This document shows positions 14,492 to 21,723 of a stretch of DNA of 27,122 bases, piece after piece. The notes beneath the pieces were generated by a model. That model was not told the origin of the DNA, did not search any database, and saw only the letters and a program-made list of their open reading frames with translations. The stretch is from JBFGCM01 sp041581135. Lineage in GTDB: Bacteria > Actinomycetota > Acidimicrobiia > Spongiisociales > UBA5794. Position numbers and translations under genes: made by a program. The stretch's first letter is position 1. Every line of letters starts with the position of its first letter. The stretch spans positions 1 to 27,122 of the forward strand of contig JBFGCM010000052.1 in NCBI GenBank assembly GCA_041581135.1. Direction: 5' to 3'.

Positions 14492-16663
14492 ATGCGCGCA
14501 TTTCGTACGTTCATCGCCCTACTCGCCGTCCTCTTGGTGGGCGTGCCCTCCGCCGGGGCTCACCATCCTCCGGGGCAGAACCCGGCCGACGGCGTGTCGA
14601 CCATCGACGACATCGCCTGCACCGACAGTGACCCCGGCTACCGCGAGTTCGTCACCGAGGTGGATGGGGAACGCGCCTATGGCATCTTCGCTGCACCCGA
14701 CACCGGTACGACGCCCACCGCGCTCGTGGTGATCGGGCATGGGGCGTGGCACACCGTCGACTCGTGGCAAGCGCACATCGAAGGCATCACCTCGACGTAT
14801 CACACCGTCACGGTGGCGATGGAGTATCGGGGCCTGGAGCGGGTCGACGGGCACCTCGGGGACGACCCGAATCACCCGGAGGCCAAGAACTGGCCGGAGA
14901 AGAAGGGCGGCGAGGACCTCATCGCCGCCGCCAAGCTGTTTCAGGCCACGTGTGGCATCGACACGGTGATCCTGGCCGGGGTCAGCATGGGCGTCTCGAT
15001 CTCGGGGTATGCCGTGTCCCACCTCGACCCGGCCGACCACGGCCTCTTCGACTACTGGGTGACCTCAGAGGGGGTCCACTCGATGCTCGAGACCTACCAG
15101 GCGGCGAGCGCCGCCGGCAGCGAGGCCGCCGAATGGATCGAGGCCGAGTCCGGCGGTCCCTACCACCCGGTGACCAATCACCAGCCGTATGCCGAGCGCA
15201 CCAACATCATGCAGACGGCGGCCATAGAGGCCGCCGGGCTGCAGCGTGTGGTCTACCTGCATGCGGTGGCGGACGGCCTGGTCCCCTACAACCAGAGCCG
15301 TCAGATGTCTCGCGCCCTGCAAGTGCCGTCCGAGTTCTATACGTTGACGTCGGCCGGCGAGGGTTCCGACGGCACCAGCTGGACGGACTATCTCGCCGAC
15401 GGCGACGGTCCGCTCGCCGGCCACGCCTCTGAGCGGGATCCGAACTCGCTGCTCACACGCGCCACCTTCGCGCGCATCGGTGCGATCGCCACCGGCAACC
15501 TCGCTCAGTGCGGGGAGTATCACGTGGACGAGGGAGCCGCGTTCCCGGATGTCGCGTTCCTGCCCCTTGTCACCTATGACTGCGACGTCCCGCCGGTCGG
15601 CGATCCGCCAGACGCCCACGACGACCACGCCTCCACCACGGATCGGATTGCCGTGGACATCGACGTGCTCGCCAACGACGAGGGCCAGGACCTGACCATC
15701 GTGGCCTTCACACAACCTGCGGCCGGGTCCGTGACCCAGAACGCAGACTCGACGCTGCGCTACACGCCCGAGGCCGGCGGAACCGGGACGTTCACGTTCG
15801 AGTACACCGTGGCCGCCCCCGACGGGCAGTCGGACACGGCAACCGTCACCGTCGAGGTGATCAAGCACGGCTCTGACGACACCGGCACCGGCGAGGGCCG
15901 TGTCCACGGTTCCGGATTCTGGGAACGCACCACAGGCGGCCAGCACGACAAGGTCGACTTCAGCTTCGACGCCACCCGCCGCAACGATGGGCTCGAGGGG
16001 AAACTGAAGCTCAGGGACAAAGACCTCGAGGCCAAGATCGACGCCACCACTATCACGTCGCTCTCCACGGGCGCCGGCGTGGACTGCAACGGCGTCGTGC
16101 TGGACGGCACCGGTAGCTTCACGTTCACCGCCACGGGCTCGTTCGAGCTCGACGACTCCGTCGTGGTGGACGCCGAGTTCTTCGCCTGCGGCATCGACAA
16201 CGACAAGAACAACCAGGAACCCGTCGACCAGCTCTTCGTGGAGTGCACCGCCGGTTGTGCGTACTCGACGGCCGACCGCGCGGAGGACGACGGCATCGAT
16301 GGCGGGAACCTCCATCTCCACGAACCGATTGGAGACGGGGCGGCAGGCTCATCGGCCGATTCGACGTCTGCGAGCACCACACAGGCGCAGGTAATCGACC
16401 TGGATCCGATGCTGTTGGCGTCAGTCCCCGCCGGGATTCCTCTCGTCTTGACCGCCAGCGCAGAGTCCGACGCCGGACCTCTCGCCGACCATGTGCTCGT
16501 GCTGCACTGGGTCGCTCGCTCAGGGGCGACCGGCACCGTGTCGGCGATCACCGACGGTGCCGGTGTGGCCACCTTCGTGGTGATCGTCCCGCCCGGCGAC
16601 ATCGAGTACACCGCGTGGTCGGATGACCTGAGTTCCAACGGCGTGCGCTTGACGGGTGAGTGA
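14492..16663 (+). CDS. Secreted alpha/beta hydrolase with cadherin-like and C-terminal beta domains
   Basis: This is a 723-residue exported protein. The signal peptide is residues 1-23 (MRAFRTFIALLAVLLVGVPS, then AGA). The alpha/beta-hydrolase domain (about 35-355) has oxyanion motif GHG (82-84), nucleophile elbow GVSMGVS (Ser165), and likely triad partners Asp261 (ADGLVPYN) and His311. A Big_9/cadherin-like domain follows (about 368-452: DIDVLANDEG, then TLRYTPEAGGTGTFTFEYTV). Next is a beta domain resembling the post-COAP type (about 463-600), with KVDFSFDATRRNDGLEGKLK and paired cysteines, then a last Ig-like domain (about 625-723). It probably cleaves an ester outside the cell. The ATG at 14492 has only weak AGAGG upstream. 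No sortase signal or C-terminal membrane helix is seen, so how it stays attached, if it does, is unclear. Confidence 0.85.
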   Translation: MRAFRTFIALLAVLLVGVPSAGAHHPPGQNPADGVSTIDDIACTDSDPGYREFVTEVDGERAYGIFAAPDTGTTPTALVVIGHGAWHTVDSWQAHIEGITSTYHTVTVAMEYRGLERVDGHLGDDPNHPEAKNWPEKKGGEDLIAAAKLFQATCGIDTVILAGVSMGVSISGYAVSHLDPADHGLFDYWVTSEGVHSMLETYQAASAAGSEAAEWIEAESGGPYHPVTNHQPYAERTNIMQTAAIEAAGLQRVVYLHAVADGLVPYNQSRQMSRALQVPSEFYTLTSAGEGSDGTSWTDYLADGDGPLAGHASERDPNSLLTRATFARIGAIATGNLAQCGEYHVDEGAAFPDVAFLPLVTYDCDVPPVGDPPDAHDDHASTTDRIAVDIDVLANDEGQDLTIVAFTQPAAGSVTQNADSTLRYTPEAGGTGTFTFEYTVAAPDGQSDTATVTVEVIKHGSDDTGTGEGRVHGSGFWERTTGGQHDKVDFSFDATRRNDGLEGKLKLRDKDLEAKIDATTITSLSTGAGVDCNGVVLDGTGSFTFTATGSFELDDSVVVDAEFFACGIDNDKNNQEPVDQLFVECTAGCAYSTADRAEDDGIDGGNLHLHEPIGDGAAGSSADSTSASTTQAQVIDLDPMLLASVPAGIPLVLTASAESDAGPLADHVLVLHWVARSGATGTVSAITDGAGVATFVVIVPPGDIEYTAWSDDLSSNGVRLTGE

Positions 16664-16677
16664 AGGTTGCCTCGGGA

Positions 16678-16690
16678 CCGGTCGAACCGG
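16678..16690. terminator. Hairpin between convergent genes
   Basis: CCGGT (16678-16682) and ACCGG (16686-16690) pair around CGA, between the hydrolase stop (16663) and the stop of the aminopeptidase remnant (16696). Short stem; a weak bidirectional terminator at best. Confidence 0.35.
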
Positions 16691-16695
16691 GCGGG

Positions 16696-17065
16696 CTAGG
16701 GAGTGAACGCCCACTCGCCGGAGGCGAGGATGGCCTCCTCGGCTCCGTCCGCCGTCAGGCCGTAGACGGATCGCTCCGGCGACCTGACGACGAAATCGAC
16801 GTGGGTGGTGGTGTTTGCGTTCAAACCGGCGGCAGTGAGCTGCTCCGGGCTCATATCAGGCCCTCCGGCGATCGACACCGGGAAGGAGCGGCCGATGGCG
16901 CACATCCACGTTGGAAGCACCCGCCAGATACGCTTCGTTCACCAAGAACCGGGTGAACTCGATGGCGTCGACCGACGAACGGATCAAGAGTCGGTGTCCT
17001 TCGAGACCCGTTCCGACCCGAATCGTCACCTCGGCATACTTGGCCAACAGGTCGTCCGCCGGCAC
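16696..17065 (-). pseudogene. M29 aminopeptidase remnant with large internal deletion
   Basis: The 5' part (GTG 17065, with AAGGAG 5 bases upstream) encodes LLAKYAEVTIRVGTGLEGHR, RLLIRSSVDAIEFTRFLVNE and AYLAGASNVDVR, the usual N-terminus of thermophilic (M29, AmpS/AmpT) metallo-aminopeptidases. Near 16896-16905 the match jumps to another frame and to the family's C-terminus: AIGRSFPVSIAGGPDMS, HVDFVVRSPE and YGLTADGAEEAILASGEWAF, ending at TAG 16696. The middle, which holds the metal-binding residues, is missing; family members are about 365-410 residues and only about 55 plus 65 remain. The joined frames do not match, so translation from the 5' start stops at 16856. The intact ribosome site and well-kept ends suggest a recent loss. 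It cannot be an active peptidase. Confidence 0.82.
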
Positions 17066-17114
17066 GATCGCTCCTTCCCCGACGCCAGGAAATCAGCGGA
17101 CCAACCCTCGCCGC

Positions 17115-17145
17115 GGGGCGCGACCAACGGGGTCGCCGGCGCCCC
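17115..17145. promoter_or_regulatory. Bulged stem-loop upstream of hydrolase and remnant
   Basis: GGGGCG-CGACC (17115-17125) pairs with GGTCG (17131-17135) and CGCCCC (17140-17145), with loop AACGG and a CCGG bulge. It lies between the start of the decayed aminopeptidase and the promoter of the rightward hydrolase. Its role is unknown; an old operator or terminator is possible. Confidence 0.3.
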
Positions 17146-17164
17146 GGAGAGGAACTCGCTGCCA

Positions 17165-17195
17165 TTGGATTCGGCGGCCCGGTTCCAGGTATGGT
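17165..17195 (+). promoter_or_regulatory. Possible promoter TTGGAT-N19-TATGGT
   Basis: TATGGT (17190-17195) lies 29 bases before the GTG at 17225. TTGGAT (17165-17170) is 19 bases further up, a wide but possible spacing. The ribosome site GGGGAGG falls in the resulting leader. Confidence 0.45.
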
Positions 17196-17224
17196 CGTGT
17201 CAACCGAGGGAGGGGAGGTCAGTC

Positions 17225-18565
17225 GTGCGCAGACTGATCATCGTGTTGTCCGCTTTCGCATTGGCGGCGGTCGTGGCGGTCCCGATGGCAGGGGCAGCCC
17301 CGGGCAACGGGAATGGACCGAAACCGGACTACTTCGTAGACGAATCCAAGCTGCCCTTCGAGGCGCTGCCCGACGCCACCGCGTACTGGGGCGTGCACAC
17401 CGGGGCCGGCTATCGGATCGAGGTCCCGGACAACTGGAACGGCAGACTGGTGATGTGGGCACACGGCTTTCGTGGCACCGGACTCGAGCTGACCGTCGAC
17501 AACCATCCGCTGCGGGAGTGGCTCATCCCGAACGGGTATGCCTGGGCGGCGTCGAGCTACAGCCGCAATGACTACGACGTCACCGTCGGCGTACAAGACA
17601 CCCACGCCCTGGCCACCCGCTTCAACGGCATCGTCGGCAAGCCCGACCGGGTCTACATCACCGGCGCGTCGATGGGCGGTCACATCACGGCCGTCTCCAT
17701 CGAGCAGTACCGGAACTTCTACGACGGCGCCATGCCGATCTGCGGTGTGCTCGGCGACTTCGAGTTGTTCGACTACTTCCTCGACTTCAACGCGGCCGCT
17801 CAACAGCTCGGAACCGGATCCTCGGCCTTCCCCGTCGACCCGGCCGTCTACTTCGGGGTCACCGTGCCGGCCATCAAGGCCAACCTCGAAGCGGTCCCGG
17901 GTGGCTGGCCCGTGCTGCTCAATGGCGACGGCGTGAACCTGAAGAACCTCACCGAGTTGCGGTCGGGCGGCATCCGACCGAACTACGAAGAGGCGTGGTT
18001 CTTCTGGAACTCGCCGCTCGCGGCAGGCGATTTCCTGTTCAGTCTCGGCGTCGGTGACGGCTCGTTGGTGCGGTCGCCCGGCAGCGTCGTTGACAACACC
18101 GACGTCGTCTACCAGTTCGACACCGACCCGGCGCTGACACCGGCGGAGCAGGACTTCAACGACAACGTGGTGCGGGTGGCGCAGGATCCGCAGGGCCGCA
18201 GCCCGAACGGACTCTCGCAGGTGCCACCCATCGCCGGCGACCCGCCGGTGCCGGTGCTGGCGTTGCACAACCTGGGCGACCTGTTCGTGCCCTTCCACAA
18301 TGAGGTGGTGTACGGGAACGAGGTAGCTGCCAACGGGAAGAGCGATCTGTTGGTGCAACGTGCGATTCGGGGCGTCGGGCATTGCGACTTCACCGCCTTC
18401 GAGCTGGTCACCGCGTTCGCAGATCTGGCAATGTGGGTGGAGTTCGGCGTGAAGCCGGCAGGGGACGATGTGACCAACCCTGCCGCCGTGGCCGATCCCG
18501 ACTTCGGCTGCGCGTTCACACTCGATCCGTTGAACGAGCACACACTCGCCACACCCTGCCCATAG
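17225..18565 (+). CDS. Secreted alpha/beta hydrolase
   Basis: This 446-residue exported protein has a signal peptide (MRRLIIVLSAFALAAVVAVP, MAGA; cleavage near residue 24). A single alpha/beta-hydrolase domain holds the oxyanion motif AHG (79-81), nucleophile elbow GASMGGH (Ser149), Asp352 (NLGDLFVPF) and His386 (GVGHCDF), a complete triad in canonical order. A long lid-like insertion (about 165-335) separates Ser and Asp. It probably acts on an ester or polyester outside the cell. It differs in sequence from the multidomain hydrolase upstream. GTG 17225 is chosen because GGGGAGG lies 6 bases upstream and the signal peptide starts here; the frame is open upstream but that part overlaps the aminopeptidase remnant and is not coding. 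Confidence 0.88.
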   Translation: MRRLIIVLSAFALAAVVAVPMAGAAPGNGNGPKPDYFVDESKLPFEALPDATAYWGVHTGAGYRIEVPDNWNGRLVMWAHGFRGTGLELTVDNHPLREWLIPNGYAWAASSYSRNDYDVTVGVQDTHALATRFNGIVGKPDRVYITGASMGGHITAVSIEQYRNFYDGAMPICGVLGDFELFDYFLDFNAAAQQLGTGSSAFPVDPAVYFGVTVPAIKANLEAVPGGWPVLLNGDGVNLKNLTELRSGGIRPNYEEAWFFWNSPLAAGDFLFSLGVGDGSLVRSPGSVVDNTDVVYQFDTDPALTPAEQDFNDNVVRVAQDPQGRSPNGLSQVPPIAGDPPVPVLALHNLGDLFVPFHNEVVYGNEVAANGKSDLLVQRAIRGVGHCDFTAFELVTAFADLAMWVEFGVKPAGDDVTNPAAVADPDFGCAFTLDPLNEHTLATPCP

Positions 18566-18579
18566 GCTGCAGGGGCGAG

Positions 18580-18644
18580 GGCGCGACGCTCCGCCATCGG
18601 TCGGGGCCGTAGCGCGCCTCGAAGTCGATCTCGTGCGTCGCGCC
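18580..18644. promoter_or_regulatory. 10-bp inverted repeat upstream of CstB-like gene
   Basis: GGCGCGACGC (18580-18589) and GCGTCGCGCC (18635-18644) are exact reverse complements 45 bases apart, in the gap after the hydrolase gene. They could form a terminator stem for that gene or a long-range operator for the next. No T-run is present. Confidence 0.4.
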
Positions 18645-18652
18645 GGTGTCTC

Positions 18653-18667
18653 CCCGATATATTCGGG
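18653..18667. promoter_or_regulatory. -10 box TATATT inside a palindrome
   Basis: CCCGA-TATAT-TCGGG has perfect 5-base arms and overlaps a TATATT -10 box (18658-18663), 29 bases before the ATG at 18693. A repressor bound here would block the promoter. The gene handles persulfides, and such genes are usually controlled by thiol-sensing repressors of the ArsR or CsoR/CstR kind, so this is a reasonable candidate operator; the repressor is not in the window. Confidence 0.5.
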
Positions 18668-18692
18668 AGAGCACTCGAGCGTGAGGTGCCGC

Positions 18693-20009
18693 ATGTTGGT
18701 GACGCCGATTCCCGACCCCGGCCTGGGCAACACGGCCTATCTCGTCGATCTCGGAGACGAATCGGGTCTGGTCGTCGATCCCGAGCGTGATCCGCGCCCG
18801 TACCTCGGCGCGGCTGCGGCGTTGGGACTGTCGATCCGCCACGTCGCCGAGACCCACCTCCATGCGGACTTCGTCTCCGGCGCCCGCGAGCTGGTGGCGC
18901 TGGGAGCTGAGCTGATCGCACCCCGTGACAGTCGGCTTGCACATCCGCACCGAGCTGTCAGCGACGGGGACGAGTTGAAAGTGGGTGACCTGATGCTGAG
19001 GGTGATGGCGACGCCGGGCCACACGCCAGAGCACGTGGCGTTCGTTCTGCTCGACGGCGCCACCCCGATCGTCGTCTTCTCCGGGGGCACGCTGATGGCG
19101 GGTGGCGTCGCCCGGCCCGATCTCATCGCACCCGACCTGTCGGAGCCTCTCGCCCGCGAGGCGTACACCTCGGTCCGCCACCTGCTCGAGACGCTGCCGG
19201 GCGAGGTGGAGGTGCGACCAACCCACGGCGGCGGCTCGTTCTGCTCGGCCGGCGCGTCGCCCGGCGCTGAGGTCTCTACGATCGCCGTGGAGCGCCGCAC
19301 CCATCCCGCCGTGCGCGCTCCCAGCCCCGAAGCGTTCGCCGACGAACTGTTGAGCGGCCTGGGCACGTATCCCACGTACTTCGGGCGACTCCGACCCGTC
19401 AACCAGCGTGGGCCTGAGGTCTACGGGATCGACCTGCCACCACTCCACAAAGTCGCCGGTCACGACCTCCCTGGGCGAACCATCGTCGATGTACGGCCGA
19501 TCGACCGGTTCGCCGCCGGCCACATTCCCGGGTCGATCTCGATCGAGCTGCGCGGCCAGTTCGGCACCTGGCTCGGCTGGTTGTTTGAACCCGATGAGCC
19601 CATCGTGTTCGTCATCGACCCCGATCAGAGTGAGCGCGATCTGGTTGCCCAGGCGCTCAACGTCGGACATGAGGCGATCGTCGGCAAGATCGACCTGCCC
19701 GAGTGGGTCGTGGGCGGCGGAGAGGCGGAGACCATCGATCTCATCTCGCCACAGGACATCGGACCCGAACGCACGATCATCGATGTGCGCCAGCACTCGG
19801 AGTGGGACGGAGGCCACGTCGAGCGAGCCGTACACGCCGAGCTGGGCGACCTGGCCTGCGGTGTGCTCACCATCTCCGGTGTGGTCCACTGTGGGCATGG
19901 GCAGCGAGCGATGACGGCCGCCAGCTTCCTGCGCCGGCGCGGCGTCGACGATGTCGCCGTGACCTCGGCCGATCACGCCGTCATCACCGCGGCGCTCGCC
20001 GCCACGTGA
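18693..20009 (+). CDS. CstB-like persulfide dioxygenase-rhodanese fusion
   Basis: This 438-residue protein has the CstB order: metallo-beta-lactamase-fold dioxygenase (about 1-235), an inactive rhodanese (about 255-335) and an active rhodanese (about 350-438). The first has ETHLHADFVSG (His55, His57, Asp59), TPGHTPEH (His110, His114) and RPTHGGGSFCSAG (His178, Cys184). The first rhodanese has DVRPIDRFAAGHIPGSISI but Asp309 where Cys would be; the second has HCGHGQRA with Cys400. Such proteins oxidise persulfides with iron and oxygen and move sulfane sulfur. The iron ligand Asp of the usual FTGD motif is Gly here (FSGGTLMAGG, residue 132). ATG 18693 follows GAGGTG. The stop overlaps the MFS start, so the two are coupled. 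Confidence 0.88.
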   Translation: MLVTPIPDPGLGNTAYLVDLGDESGLVVDPERDPRPYLGAAAALGLSIRHVAETHLHADFVSGARELVALGAELIAPRDSRLAHPHRAVSDGDELKVGDLMLRVMATPGHTPEHVAFVLLDGATPIVVFSGGTLMAGGVARPDLIAPDLSEPLAREAYTSVRHLLETLPGEVEVRPTHGGGSFCSAGASPGAEVSTIAVERRTHPAVRAPSPEAFADELLSGLGTYPTYFGRLRPVNQRGPEVYGIDLPPLHKVAGHDLPGRTIVDVRPIDRFAAGHIPGSISIELRGQFGTWLGWLFEPDEPIVFVIDPDQSERDLVAQALNVGHEAIVGKIDLPEWVVGGGEAETIDLISPQDIGPERTIIDVRQHSEWDGGHVERAVHAELGDLACGVLTISGVVHCGHGQRAMTAASFLRRRGVDDVAVTSADHAVITAALAAT

Positions 20010-21241
20010 CGCGGGGAATTCGGCTCGGCATCGGCGCCAACCTGGCGCAGTTCTCGCTCCTCGTCGGCGTCAACGCCCTCGTCGGCGGCATGCTCGGCCA
20101 GGAACGGACGGTGCTCCCGCTGCTCGCCGAGGAGGAGTTCGGACTCACAGGATTCACCGCCGCCCTCACCTTCATCGTCGCCTTCGGGCTGGTGAAAGCC
20201 GGCACCAACTTCTTCGCCGGTGCCCTCTCCGATCGCTTCGGACGCAAGCCGGTTCTCGTCGCCGGTTGGCTGATCGGTCTCCCGGTGCCGCTGCTGTTGA
20301 TCTGGGCCCCGTCCTGGGCGTGGGTGGTGGTGGCCAACGTGCTGCTCGGCATCAACCAGGGCCTGACGTGGTCGACCACCGTGATCATGAAGATCGACCT
20401 CGCCGGGCCGGAACGACGCGGGTTGGCCATGGGGCTCAACGAGGCGGCCGGCTACCTGGCCGTCTCCGCCACCGCACTCGCCACCGGATACATCGCCGCC
20501 GAGTACGGGTTGCGACCCGAACCGTTCTTCCTGGGCTTGGCGTTCGCCGGGCTCGGCCTCGGGTTGTCGACGCTCATCGTGCGGGAGACCCACCACCACG
20601 CAGCCCACGAAGCGGCCAACCATGTCGCCGACCATCCGGCCGCCACCATGAGCACGCGAGAAGTGTTCGCCGAGACGAGCCTCCGGAACCGGTCGTTGTC
20701 AGCCGTGAGCCAGGCCGGGCTCGTCAACAACCTCAACGACGGTATGGCATGGGGGCTGCTCCCCCTGGTGTTCGCCGATGCCGGGCTGTCGGTGGCGAGC
20801 ATCGGTGTCCTCGCCGCCGCCTATCCCGCCGTGTGGGGGGTCGGCCAGCTCGCCACCGGGGCCCTCTCGGACCGGCTCGGCCGCAAGTGGCTGATCGCCG
20901 CCGGCATGTGGGTGCAGGCGGCGGCCATCGCGCTCATCGCCACCGTGTCCGAGTTCGAGCCTTGGCTCATCGCCGTCATCGTGCTCGGAGCGGGCACAGC
21001 GATGGTGTATCCGACGTTGCTCGCTGCGGTCGGCGACATCGCCCACCCCAGTTGGCGGGCATCATCGGTGGGCGTCTACCGGTTGTGGCGCGACTCCGGA
21101 TTCGCCGTCGGCGCCGTGCTCACCGGCATCGTCGCCGATCTGGCCGGGGCGCGGAGTGCCATCTGGCTGGTGGCGGTGCTCACGCTGATCTCCGGGCTCG
21201 TCGTGGCCCAGCGCATGCAGGAGACCCACATCCTGCGATGA
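20006..21241 (+). CDS. MFS transporter with His-rich central loop
   Basis: This 411-residue protein has about twelve hydrophobic helices and the MFS motif A twice: GALSDRFGRKPVLVAGW (about 72-88, between helices 2 and 3) and GALSDRLGRKWLIAAGMW between helices 8 and 9. The loop between halves holds a histidine cluster, ETHHHAAHEAANHVADH (residues 194-210), which could bind metal. GTG 20006 overlaps the TGA of the CstB-like gene (GTGA), so the pair is translated together. In other bacteria CstB-type genes travel with sulfite or thiosulfate exporters of the TauE type; an MFS protein filling that job here is an inference. The cargo could also be a metal or an organosulfur compound. Confidence 0.88.
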   Translation: MTRGIRLGIGANLAQFSLLVGVNALVGGMLGQERTVLPLLAEEEFGLTGFTAALTFIVAFGLVKAGTNFFAGALSDRFGRKPVLVAGWLIGLPVPLLLIWAPSWAWVVVANVLLGINQGLTWSTTVIMKIDLAGPERRGLAMGLNEAAGYLAVSATALATGYIAAEYGLRPEPFFLGLAFAGLGLGLSTLIVRETHHHAAHEAANHVADHPAATMSTREVFAETSLRNRSLSAVSQAGLVNNLNDGMAWGLLPLVFADAGLSVASIGVLAAAYPAVWGVGQLATGALSDRLGRKWLIAAGMWVQAAAIALIATVSEFEPWLIAVIVLGAGTAMVYPTLLAAVGDIAHPSWRASSVGVYRLWRDSGFAVGAVLTGIVADLAGARSAIWLVAVLTLISGLVVAQRMQETHILR

Positions 21242-21255
21242 GGTGACGGGGGGCG

Positions 21256-21648
21256 CTACGACAGCGAGTCGATACCAGCCGTCTCCACAAGCCTTTCGAC
21301 TTCGGCGCCGAGGGCGGCATCGAGTGTCACGAACGCATCCGCCTGGAGCTGGGTCAGGGCGACGTACTCGGCCACCTGGGTCGATTCCCAGACCAGCTGG
21401 TCGATCGACCACGCCCGGCGCCGCAGCACCTTGTCTCCGAGGTACCTGATCTTCATGGTGACGAACCGGGCAATGCGGTCCAGACCGGCCTCCTGCGCCA
21501 GCTCGCCGCCGCGGACCTTGCGACACAGCGCCTCCAGCATCTCCGAGCGAAGCAGCGTCGGGGCGAGCAGCTGGTGGTTGGATGACACCTCGATGCCCTG
21601 GCGCCGCAGGTTGAGCACAACGGACGCATCGACCACGTACTTGGTCAC
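21256..21648 (-). CDS. PIN-domain protein, VapC-like, without visible antitoxin
   Basis: This 130-residue protein has a PIN-domain layout: YVVDASVVLNL with Asp7 at the N-terminus, LLRSEMLEALCRKV with Glu36, and VTLDAAL with Asp110. The third acidic residue, usually in a D-x-x-Y-x-A-L motif, reads V-A-E-Y-V-A-L (Glu94 shifted two positions). The family cleaves RNA with Mg2+. Toxins of this type usually sit just after a small DNA-binding antitoxin gene; here the upstream neighbour on the same strand is phosphofructokinase, 75 bases away, with no antitoxin between. GTG 21648 has GGAG 4 bases upstream. It converges with the MFS gene, 14 bases between stops. It may be a solitary PIN ribonuclease. 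Confidence 0.8.
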   Translation of the reverse strand: MTKYVVDASVVLNLRRQGIEVSSNHQLLAPTLLRSEMLEALCRKVRGGELAQEAGLDRIARFVTMKIRYLGDKVLRRRAWSIDQLVWESTQVAEYVALTQLQADAFVTLDAALGAEVERLVETAGIDSLS

Positions 21649-21723
21649 GGGACTCCGGGTGGGGACAGCCGCGATCCTATCGCTGCCCGCGGAGGCCCGG
21701 CCCCTGCGCTGCGCCTCGTTGTC

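Noticed and set aside
16856..17065. Separate small gene of 69 codons
   Set aside because: Its sequence is the N-terminus of an M29 aminopeptidase and its last residues come from a frameshifted junction, so it is part of the broken gene.
20266..21246. Plus-strand frame of 326 codons overlapping the MFS gene
   Set aside because: Arg- and His-rich frame-shifted reading of the transporter; no hydrophobic pattern or ribosome site.
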